Positions 34,758-44,647 of a stretch of 64,000 bases of DNA are shown in pieces. The notes below the pieces were generated by a model. It made no database searches. It was not told the origin of the DNA and saw only the letters and a program-made list of their open reading frames with translations. How positions within the stretch are numbered: the stretch's first letter is position 1; each line of letters begins with the position of its first letter. This DNA comes from Episyrphus balteatus (lineage: Eukaryota > Arthropoda > Insecta > Diptera > Syrphidae). The translations under genes and the position numbers were made by a program. The stretch is from positions 9,651,545-9,715,544 of the forward strand of contig NC_079134.1 of NCBI RefSeq assembly GCF_945859705.1, written 5' to 3'.

Positions 34758-37700
34758 AAATATTAAAATCAGAAATACATTTTGCAGTATATTTATATTG
34801 ATTTTAGTTCGTTTTCCACACTATTTTACACTTTTATCAGTATTTTAAATGCTTTGATTAAAAAATCCTGTCTTTTAAGTTTTCTAAAATATAGGATTTT
34901 TAATATGTAAAACTCAAATTCCATAAGTAAAATTCCAATTTCCATATTTTATGGGAATTATAACACTGGTCTAAATTTTTTTATGTGCCAACACTAAACT
35001 ATACGCACTTAGGGCCAGTTGTACAAACGTGGTTCAGCCACCGATTTCGGCGCATTAGCTGCGGGTGGATCTTGCACCAGTGCTAAACCGGAACCTTACC
35101 ACCGATTTTAGAGGATAAAAGTTTCTGAGCCCTTAACATCCTATCAACTCCCGTTATTTTAAATATTTCCGTTAGAAAGTTCAAAAAATCGTTTTAACTT
35201 ATTTTAAAGTTACCAAAAATTTCCCCACCAGATTTTCCGGGACATGCACGTGCCCCGGACATGTCCCGGACTTGTCCCGGACATGTCCCGGAATTATCCC
35301 GGAGATGTGCCGGACTTGTCCCGGACATATACCGGACTTGTCCCGGACATATACCGGACTTGTCCCGGACTTGTCCCGGACATGTCCCGGACTTTTCCCG
35401 GACATATCCCGGACATGTCCCGGACTTGTCCCGGACATGTCCCGGACATGTCCCGGACTTGTCCCGGACATGTCCCGGACTTGTCCCGGACATGTCCCAG
35501 ACTTGTCCCGGACATGTCCCGGACATGTCCCGGACATGTCCCAGACTTGTCCCGGACATGTCCCGGACATGTCCTGGACATGTCCCGGACTTGTCCCGGA
35601 CATGTCCCGGACTTGTCCCGAACTTGTCCCGGACATGTCCCCGACTCGTCCCGGAAATGTCCCCGACTTGTCCCGGACATGTCCTGGACTTGTCCCGGAC
35701 ATGTCCCTGACATGTCCCGGACATGTCCCGGACATGTCCCGGACATGTCCCGGAGTTGTCCCGGACTTGTCGGGGACATGTCCCCAACTTGTCCCGGACA
35801 TGTCCCCGACTTGTCCCGGACATGTCCCGGACATGTCCCGGACATGTCCCGGACTTGGTCCGGACATGTCCCCGACTTGTCCCGGACATAACCCGGACTT
35901 GTCCCGGACATGTCCCGGACTTGTCCCCTACATGTCCCGGACTTGTCCCGGACATGTCCCAGACTTGTCCCGGACATGTCCCGGACTTGTCCCGGACATG
36001 TCCAGGACTTGTCCCGGACATGTCCAGGACTTGTCCCGGACATGTCCCGGACTTGTCCCGGACATATCCCGGACATGTCCCGAACATGTCTGGGACATGT
36101 CCCGGACATGTCCCAGACTTGTCCCGGACATGTCCTGGACATGTCCCGGACTTGTCCCGGACATGTCCCGGACTTGTCCCGGACATGTCCCGGACTTGTC
36201 CCGAACTTGTCCCGGACATGTCCCCGACTTGTCTCGGACATGTCCCCGACTTGTCCCGGACATGTCCTGGACTTGTCCCGGACATGTCCTGGACTTGTCC
36301 CGGACATGTCCCGGACTTGTCCCGGACATGTCCAGGACTTGTCCCGGACATGTCCTGGACTTGTCCCGGACATATCCCGGACATGTCCCGAACTTGTCCC
36401 GGACATGTCCCGGACATATCCCGGACATGTCCCGGACTTGTCCCGGACATGTCCCGGACTTGTCCCGGACATGTCCCAGACATGTCCCCGACTTGTCCCG
36501 GACATGTCCCGGACTTGTCCCGGACATGTCCCAGACTTGTCCCGGACATGTCCCGGACTTGTCCCGAACTTGTCCCGGACATGTCCCCGACTTGTCCCGG
36601 ACTTGTCCCGGACATGTCCCGGACTTGTCCCGGACTTGTCCCGGTCATGTCCCGGACTTGTCCCGGACATGTCCCGGACTTGTCCCAGACATGTCCCGGA
36701 CTTGTCCCAGACATGTCCCGGACTTGTCCCAGACATGTCTCGGACTTGTCCCAGACTTGTCCCGGACATGTCCCGGACATGTCACGGACTTGTCCCGGAC
36801 ATGTCACGGACTTGTCCCGGACATGTCTCGGACTTGTCCCGGACTTGTACCGCACATGTCTCGGACTTGTCACGGACATGTCCCGCACTTGTCCCGGACG
36901 TTACCCGGACATGTCAAATAAATAGATTTTAAATTATTTTGCAGTGTTTACTGATTTATTTACAATTTGTTTTTAAAATTATTATTTTTATTATTATCTA
37001 TTTTTTTATTGGCTGTTGACACATTATAGGGAGATAATGTACATATGAACATGTGTAGTGTTAAATCGAAATTATCTCCTTCATTTCAGATTTCATGAAA
37101 ATATGTGACTTGTGCAATTTTGATGGTCTTCTGGATTGTAATTCAACTAATATATTTCACATCAATATGACCATTAATTGCGAGATGACGAAGAAAATGT
37201 GTACTCTGGGAATAAGTGAGTATTCTTGGGGCCAGCTTTTTAATGCAAAGTTAACTCTGAGTTAAATCGGCATGGAAATTGAATGAATGATGGGTTTACA
37301 TGGGTCCTAACTTTAAAACAAGAATAACCTCGCATTGAAAAACTGGCCGTCAAATTTGTACGATTATAACTAACTCCAATATTTTTATATTGACATTTTA
37401 AGATGAATGTTTTGAAGGCTTTGAAGATCTAACCTTGCACGACATCGATCACAAACATATTTGTATTTTCAAAGATATGTCTAAAGAGCTAGCAGAATCA
37501 TCGATAAATATGGTTAACGGTGCTGAAAGCCTTGAAACTCTCGGACCTTATGATAGTGAAAATACTCCAATGAGTATTTTCGACATCCAACCGGATGAAG
37601 TTACTTTTAAAGATGATTCAGTAGAATCGACTACAATCAATCAAATTTCTACTGAAACCAGTAAAATGCAAGAAATAACAAAAGAAAGTTCTTTAATGGA

Positions 37701-39610
37701 CTTACAAGACAATCAACAACAGGATGAAGATAAAACTTCGTCTTATTTAACAGAAACCTCAATGACAATCATAACTTCTACGGGAAGTTACGAAACTCCC
37801 ATTTTAGTAACAGAAATTCCCTATCAAGATGAATCGCTTACGATGCAGCAGGATGCGCCTGAAGATCTTAAACGAAATTTTAATAACAATATGGAACCTT
37901 TGTTGGAAAATGAAGTTCCGGTTCCTAATCCAGAAGTTGAGACAGTGTCATGCTTTGTTTGTGAAAGCTTAAAGGATGATGCTTGTTTAGGTAGAATTGA
38001 AGAATTAAAGACAATCGATTGTCCCAAGCCAACTGGATGCGTTTCATATCATTCTGGTAAGTTTAAAACAGGAATAACCAACTCACTTAAAAGTTCATTT
38101 TATTTTGACATCTGTCAAAACGGTTTTCACATTGGCCTCACTTCGCCGACAAATTTTGACAGCTTTGTGAGTCCAAAGATTTTTATCTCTTTCTAATCAT
38201 GAAGTGCAAGTGAGACAGTATCACAGAAATGCCAAAATGATTCGGTGGAGTGGGGCCAATGTGAACACCGTCTAAGAATTTCAAATTCCCTGAAAGTGTA
38301 AGTAGATCTTTACCAAGTGCAAAAGTCTGTTTTGTCGTTTGAAACGATCATTGTTTTTGTTTGTACTTATTTTCTCTAGATGGCAACATTGTCCGAAACT
38401 GTGGATCTGTCATTTCAGCTGGTGAAAATGATTTATGTCGCAAACCCAGTAATAAAAGTTGCGATACATGTCCTTCGGGTGAATGTAATAAAAAACCCTG
38501 GAAAGAGTGCTTTAAATGCAATTCTAAAGACGATCCTAACTGTGCCCTATGGTCAAATGCTGAAACCGTTCCATATGCAGTTTGTCCAAATTACAATGAC
38601 AACTGTTTGGTTCGTATAACAAAAGAAGGTGACACATTGCGTGAATGCTCGCCGTCAGATGTCAAGTGCGGAGAAGATGAGCTATGTTCGATTTGTGAAG
38701 GACCTTTGTGTAATTCAGGTGTTTTCCCACCCAATCGACTTCAATGTATACAATGCCAAGAGTGTGAAGATGTTCAAGATCCGATTAATGCACTGCCATG
38801 TCTCAATTATAATGCAAATGAAAAATGTTTTTTGTATGTCACAGCAAAGAGTAAAATGTATCGTGGGTGTATTTCAAATGTCACTGATATGCGTGAATGT
38901 CAAAATAATGAATCTAAATGTATTACGTGCAATGAAAAGAATGGATGCAATAATGTTCCACTGATGAAAGAACCAACACTTTCGTGTAGCAAATGCAAGT
39001 CAAAAGAAGATCCAAGTTGTCTTTGGGAACAACCTGAAACAACAGTTTTAAAATGTGTCAAAAAGTATCTATTTCATTTGACAGAATCTTGTTTGACACA
39101 ATTTAATCCATCAACCCAAGAAGCAGTTCGTGATTGTTCAATGGATTATGGAGTGTGTACTTCGGAAGATCAGGATTGTAAAACATGTTCGGAAAATGGA
39201 TGTAATCGTGGCAATCTTATGGAACAGCAATGTATTCAGTGTCAAAGTGATCAGCCAGGACAGATGGAATGTCAAAATCAAGCAGCCGGTATACCACCAG
39301 TCAAGTGTCCACCGGAAAAACAAACTTATGAAAATCGTGGGTGTTTCACTTTAACTAAAGGTAAATGTGTCAAAAAAAACACTGTCTGTCAACTGTCAAA
39401 ATTTTATTATTTACAGGAAATGTTACATTCCGAGGATGTGTTGCAAACTTGTCTAAAGAAGACTCACAGCTATGCAAGAAAAATGGTGAAACTTCGTGTG
39501 TAATTTGTGTGAAAGATTTATGCAATAATGTTTTAGCGCCATCTAGAAGTTCTAAAACAGTACAAATGTCTTTGTTCACTTTATTTAGTGTCATTTTAAC
39601 CATGATTTAA
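34412..39610 (+). CDS. DUF753/Ly6-like multi-module secreted protein B
   Basis: Five plus-strand exons, 34412-34490, 37090-37215, 37403-38056, 38380-39360 and 39417-39610, join in phase 1 and give 677 residues. Residues 1-23 form a signal peptide (MDYRGKSRTLIVWIILIVSG...). A first module (ICDLCNFDGLLDC) is followed by an unusual acidic Ser/Thr-rich linker of about 150 residues with almost no cysteine, encoded by exon 3. Six or so further CxxC/RGC/CN modules follow (for example GPLCNSGVFPPNRLQC). The hydrophobic C-terminus (VQMSLFTLFSVILTMI) suggests a GPI anchor. The CN-GV(Y/F)PP-RL motif is shared with gene A, so the two are paralogues. Intron 1 (2.6 kb) holds an 11-bp minisatellite, intron 2 and intron 3 each hold a MITE. 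Function is unknown. Confidence 0.87.
34760..35235. other. Gene B intron 1, segment before the minisatellite
   Basis: AT-rich to about 34990, then a more GC-rich piece (GGGCCAGTTGTACAAACGTG at 35010 and GCGCATTAGCTGCGGGTGG near 35050) that looks like one end of a mobile element. No second end was found before the array. Confidence 0.4.
35238..36917. repeat. 11-bp minisatellite, about 150 units, core GGACATGTCC
   Basis: The period is 11 bp: CCCGGACATGT and CCCGGACTTGT alternate irregularly over about 1.68 kb, with point variants (CCCAGAC, CCCCGAC, CCTGGAC, ATATCC). GGACATGTCC is a perfect 10-bp palindrome. The common unit has no stop codon in any phase, so long apparent frames occur on both strands (MSGTSPGHVRDK-type and MSRTCPGLVPD-type 11-residue repeats). 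They are not called as genes because the array lies in the first intron of gene B, has no start or splice context, and is equally open in every frame. Confidence 0.95.
37230..37348. mobile_element. Small MITE in gene B intron 2
   Basis: GGCCAGCTTTTTAATGCAAA at 37230 is mirrored by GCATTGAAAAACTGGCC ending at 37348. It is 119 bp long and begins 14 bases after the exon 2 donor. Confidence 0.65.
38120..38271. mobile_element. Small MITE in gene B intron 3
   Basis: ACGGTTTTCACATTGGCCTC at 38120 is mirrored by GGCCAATGTGAACACCGT ending at 38271. A related single end (GAGGCCAATGTTAACACCGT) lies at about 28111-28130. Confidence 0.7.
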
Positions 39611-39720
39611 GTTAAAACTATTTTGTAAAAATTAACCAATTCTTGTCTATTAATTATATGTATTTACTTTTCCGCAATAAGATTTAAGAGTGTTTATTTT
39701 TTACACTTGTAAGAGTGTGA

Positions 39721-42430
39721 ACATAATAGATTTCAATGCTCATTCTTTGCAAATTAAACTACTCTAGAGTTGAAATCTACTACTATAAACTACACATTCA
39801 GATCTTTCCGAGCAGAAGATTATCTGTAGATTGTTGTACTAGATCTATTAAACAAGCCCCGTTCCATTGGAGGTGGTAGTTTACTCATGAGTAGATCTAG
39901 TACTAGAATTAACACATGATCTTCTACTCGAGGAGATAGGAATGTGTAGTTGTTGTACTAGATTTCTACTCACGAGTAAACTACCACCTCCAATGGAACA
40001 GGGCTACAGTTACTCATGAGTAGGTAGTCTAAAACCTCCAAAGGATCGCGGCTAATATAAGAAGATAAGCAACTGTGGTATATACAGGGTTTTCCAATAA
40101 TATGTGTTATTTTGAATAGCCCGCTATTTCGGTAGCTGTCACTTTTGAAGCTGTCATTTTTTGAAATTTAAGAAGTAGAAACTAAACACGCTTCAACAAC
40201 GCATTGAAATTATTAAAGAAAATGATCCAGAATTACATCGAAAAATCATCTTGACTGATGAGGCCCATTTCCACCTCGGAGGCTACGTCAACAAGCAAAA
40301 CTGTCGCATTTGGGGCTCGGAAAACCCAAGAGTTATTGAAATGACCCACGTGGGGAATTCTGAAATGACCCATGTGGGCATGACCCACATGGGGCATGAC
40401 CCACGTGGGCATGACCCACATGGGGCATGACCCACGTGCGGCATGACCCACATGGGGCATGACCCACATGGGTCATTTCCAAATGCCCCACGTGGGTCAT
40501 TTCAGAATGCCCCACGTGGTTCATTTCAGAATGCCTCATGTGGGTCATGTCCCATGTGAGTCATGCCCCACGTGGGTCATGCCCCACGTGGGTGATGTCC
40601 CATGTGGGTCATGTCCCATGTGGGTGATGTCCCATGTGGGTCATGTCCCACGTGGGTAATGTCCCATTTTGTCATGCCCCATGTGGGTCATGCCCCACGT
40701 GGGTCATGCCCCACGTGGGTCATGCCCCTCGTGGGTCATGCCCCATGTGGGTCATGGCCCATGTGGGTTATGCCCCATGTGGGTCATGCCCCTCGTGGGT
40801 CATGCCACATGTGGGTCATGCCCCACGTGGGTCATGCCCCACGTGGGTCATGCCCCACGTGGGTCATGCCCCTCGTGGGTCATGCCCCATGTGGGTCATG
40901 GCCCATGTGGGTTATGCCCCATGTGGGTCATGCCCCATGTGAGTCATGCCCTACGTGGGTCATGCCCCACGTGGGTGATGTCCCATGTGGGTCATGTCCC
41001 ATGTGGGTCATGTCCCATGTGGGTCATGTCCCACGTGGGTAATGTCCCATTTGGTCATGCCCCATGTGGGTCATGCCCCACGTGGGTCATGCCCCACGTG
41101 GGTCATGCCCCACGTGGGTCATGCCCCACGTGGGTCATGCCCCTCGTGGGTCATGCCCCATGTGGGTCATGGCCCATGTGGGTTATGCCCCATGTGGGTC
41201 ATGCCCCTCGTGGGTCATGCCACATGTGGGTCATGCCCCACGTGGGTCATGCCCCATGTGGGTCATGCCCCACGTGGGTAATGCCCCATGTGGGTCATGT
41301 CCCATGTGGGTCATGCCCCATGTGGGTCATGCCCCACGTGGCTCATGCCACATGTGGGTCATGCCCCTCGTGGGTCATGCCACATGTGGGTCATGCCCCT
41401 CGTGGGTAATGGCCCATGTGGGTCATGTCCCATGTGGGTCATGCCCCATGTGGGTCATGCCCCACTTGGCTCATGCCACATGTGGGTCATGCCCCTCGTG
41501 GGTCATGCCACATGTGGGTCATGCCCCACGTGGGTCATGCCCCATGTGGGTCATGCCCCACGAGGGTAATGCCCCATGTGGGTCATGTCCCATGTGGGTC
41601 ATGCCCCATGTGGGTCATGCCCCACGTGGCTCATGCCACATGTGGGTCATGCCCCTCGTGGGTCATGCCACATGTGGGTCATGCCCCTCGTGGGTCATGC
41701 CCCATGTGGTTCATGTCCAATGTGCGTCATGCCCCATGTGGGTCATGCCCCACGTGGGTCATGTCCCCCCTGGACCATAAACCACACCAAACAGTCATGG
41801 AGAGGCTTTTCAACAATAACTCTTGGGTTTTCCGAGCCCCAGATGCGACAGTTTTGCTTGTTGACGTAGCCTCCGAGGTGGAAATGGGCCTCATCAGTCA
41901 AGATGATTTTTCGATGTAATTCCGGATCATTTTCTTTAATAATTTCAATGCGTTGTTGAAGCGTGTTTAGTTTCTACTTCTTAAATTTCAAAAAATGACA
42001 GCTTCAAAAGTGACAGCTACCGAAATAGCGGGCTATTCAAAATAACACATATTATTGGAAAACCCTGTATGTACCACAGTTGCTTATCTTCTTATATTAG
42101 CCGCGATCCTTTGGAGGTTTTAGACTACCTACTCATGAGTAACTGTAGCCCTGTTCCATTGGAGGTGGTAGTTTACTCGTGAGTAGAAATCTAGTACAAC
42201 AACTACACATTCCTATCTCCTCGAGTAGAAGATCATGTGTTAATTCTAGTACTAGATCTACTCATGAGTAAACTACCACCTCCAATGGAACGGGGCTTGT
42301 TTAATAGATCTAGTACAACAATCTACAGATAATCTTCTGCTCGGAAAGATCTGAATGTGTAGTTTATAGTAGTAGATTTCAACTCTAGAGTAGTTTAATT
42401 GCAAAGAATGAGCATTGAAATCTATTATGT
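39721..42430. repeat. Large inverted duplication with 0.62-kb arms
   Basis: Left arm 39721-40338 and right arm 41814-42430 are near-identical reverse complements. Each arm contains, from outside inwards, about 137 bp of flank, a MITE (39857-40011; 42143-42298), more flank, the left end of a mariner-type transposon and part of its transposase. The spacer is the 16-bp minisatellite block A. Confidence 0.92.
40345..41765. repeat. 16-bp minisatellite, block A (about 88 units)
   Basis: The unit is GGGTCATGCCCCACGT with CATGT and CTCGT variants. CCCACGTGGG across the unit junction is a 10-bp palindrome that includes the E-box CACGTG. Orientation is ATGACCC-type up to about 40475 and GGGTCAT-type after it, so the array itself turns over. 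Near 40478-40550 there is a 24-bp variant, GGGTCATTTCAGAATGCCCC plus ACGT. Peptides such as MWVMPHVGHAPRGSCP repeat every 16 residues in all phases and are not genes. Confidence 0.95.
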
Positions 42431-43397
42431 TTTGAAATGACCCACGTGGGGCATTTTGAAATGCCCCACTTGGGGCATTCTGAAATGACCCACGTGGGAC
42501 ATTTGGAAATGACCCACGTGGGGCATTTGGAAATGACCCACGTGGGGCATTCTGAAATGACAAACGTGGGGCATTTGGAAATGCCCCATGTGGGGCATTC
42601 TGAAATGACCCAAGTGGGGCATGACCCACATGGGGCATGACCCACGTGGGGCATGACCACATGGGACATGGGACTTGACCCACGTGGGACATGACCCACA
42701 TGGAACATGACCCACCTTGGACATGACCCACATGGGACATGACTCACATGGGACATGACCCACATGGGACATGACCCACATGGGACATGACCCACATGAG
42801 ACATGACCCACCTTGGACATGACCCACATGGGACATGACCCACGTGGGGCATGACCCACATGGGACTTGACCCACGTGGGACATGACCCACATGGAACAT
42901 GACCCACCTTGGACATGACCCACATGGGACATGACTCACATGGGACATGACCCACATGGGACATGACCCACATGGGACATGACCCACATGGGACTTGACC
43001 CACGTGGGACATGACCCACATGGAACATGACCCACCTTGGACATGACCCACATGGGACATGACTCACATGGGACATGACCCACATGGGACATGACCCACA
43101 TGGGGCATGACCCACATTGGACATGACCCACGTGGGGCATGACCCACATGGGACTTGACCCACGTGGGACATGACCCACATGGAACATGACCCACGCGGG
43201 GCATGACCCACATGGGACATGACCCACATGGGACTTGACCCACATGGGACATGACCCACATGGAACATGACCCACGTGGGTCATGCAGCATGTGGGTCAT
43301 GCCCCATGGCTGTCATGCCCCATGTGGGTCATGCCCACTTGGGTCATTTCCCATGTGGGTCATGCCCCATGTGGGTCATGTCCCATGTGGGTACAGC
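42431..43397. repeat. 16-bp minisatellite, block B (about 55-60 units), mainly opposite orientation
   Basis: From 42431 to about 42610 the 24-bp variant unit is used (GAAATGACCCACGTGGGGCA plus TTTG). From there to about 43280 the unit is CATGACCCACATGGGA with ACGTGGGG variants, then GGGTCATGCCCC orientation until 43397. A longer repeat of about 176 bp (containing CACCTTGGACATG, GACTCACATGGGA and GGACTTGACCC in fixed order) is visible at 42665, 42845 and 42990, so a higher-order unit has formed. Confidence 0.93.
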
Positions 43398-43719
43398 CCA
43401 GTGTCGATTCATGACCTCAAAGATGGAACGTGAAAGATAAGGTTTACGCCGAAAGCCCAGCGTCGATTCAAGACCTCAAAGATGGAATTCGTGAGGCTAT
43501 CGAGGACATAGGGCAGCCACTTTGCGATTTGGTTATGGAAAATTTCATGAAAAGGATATGGTCCTTTAAGCGTGGTCGTGGCGGCCATTTGGCTGATGTT
43601 GTGTTCCATTATTAACGGCATACCTTCTTCTTTATAATGAAATAAACATGCGATCTCAAAAAATGCCATTTTTCTTTGAATATTGAAATAACACCTCTTA
43701 TTAGAAAATCCGTTACGTA

Positions 43720-44640
43720 ATGCCGCTTTTCCCTGGCAAAGGGTGTTGTTCTATGTGTACTTTTGTATGCTATAAACAAAATAATCTACGCTTATGTAGT
43801 GGAGTAGTGGTATTCTTAATTTAAACTTAAGCCTTGTACGCTGTTAAAGCGAAACAGAACAATTCGAAAATTTTAACTACAAACTTCATTGTGCTTTTCG
43901 TTTTCCAGTATGCAAAACTCTAAATTGTACTAGATTTGCGGGAGAGTTTTAACAGATTTTGTACAAACTAATTATTTTTGGTTACGTTTGTCTTAGCCGC
44001 AATTTTTGTTTATGTTTTTTGATGGTAAAGTAATTATGGATTATCTTGAACGGAGTTAAGGAGCTTGGTTTAAGTCAATTTCAGTTGCTGAGTGAATTCA
44101 AAATTTCAAAAACTCATTGTATAACAGTATAACAGAACCATTAATTAATCTCTCTTCTTTCTTTTTTATGTAGAACAATAAAAGTGCAAAATTTATCAAA
44201 CTTTAACTTTACTATACAATCTTTCTTTTGAAATCATTGCTTGAATCCTATTTAAAGGAATGATATTTACCCTTCATTAAATTTAAAGTCTCCATTAAAA
44301 ATTTAAAAAAAAACTGTCAAATCACATACAAATTTTAAAACTTCCCCTTTTTAATGGTGGTTTTAAATCAAATGGAGAGTGAATAAATTGGACCTAACAG
44401 GATTAAAAATCATTTTGTTGGTTTTTATGAAGATTACATTTGTACGATTTTAATACAGCCTTGACATTTTCTTGCAAATAAAACTTTTGTAGATTTTTAA
44501 TATTTTTAAAACATCTTTAATGTAAATACAGAACAAACATAGTTAACATTATACTTAAGAAAAATTGAATCAGTAAAAAATATTTAGGAATAATTACAAT
44601 AATTTTATACAAATATTAATTTAAAAAAAAGAAATTCATT
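43720..44640. other. Intergenic stretch between the array and gene C
   Basis: A single decayed MITE end (GCCTTGTACGCTGTTAAAGC at 43832) is visible. No exon recognised. Confidence 0.4.
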
Positions 44641-44647
44641 TAAATTC

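Larger units (their letters stand above)
40085..43713 (+). mobile_element. Broken mariner-type transposon expanded by a minisatellite
   Basis: The left end after TA is CAGGGTTTTCCAATAATATG (40085); the right end (43676-43713), read inverted, is ACGGATTTTCTAATAAGAGG. Near the left, 40190-40340 encodes RIEIIKENDPELHRKIILTD then EAHFHLGGYVNKQNCRIWGS, including the first catalytic Asp; the helix-turn-helix N-terminus is missing. At the right, 43428-43613 encodes KDKVYAESPASIQDLKDGIR through GRGGHLADVVFHY and a stop. The central catalytic part between them is replaced by repeat arrays. The inverted copy (41764-42067, minus) preserves slightly more transposase (VIVEKPLH, then MTVWCGLWS after a frameshift). 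Confidence 0.85.

Noticed and set aside
35194..36888. A 564-codon minus-strand frame with SGTCPGQVRDM-like repeats
   Set aside because: It lies on the 11-bp minisatellite, all six frames are open, and the DNA is intronic to gene B.
40602..41919. Plus-strand frames with WVMPHVGHAPCGSC repeats
   Set aside because: They are translations of the 16-bp minisatellite in every phase; there is no start context or constraint.
42273..43300. Minus-strand frames with MSHVGHVPCGSC repeats
   Set aside because: Same reason: block B of the 16-bp array.
35238..43397. CRISPR-like array
   Set aside because: Units are contiguous without unique spacers and the DNA is eukaryotic; these are minisatellites.
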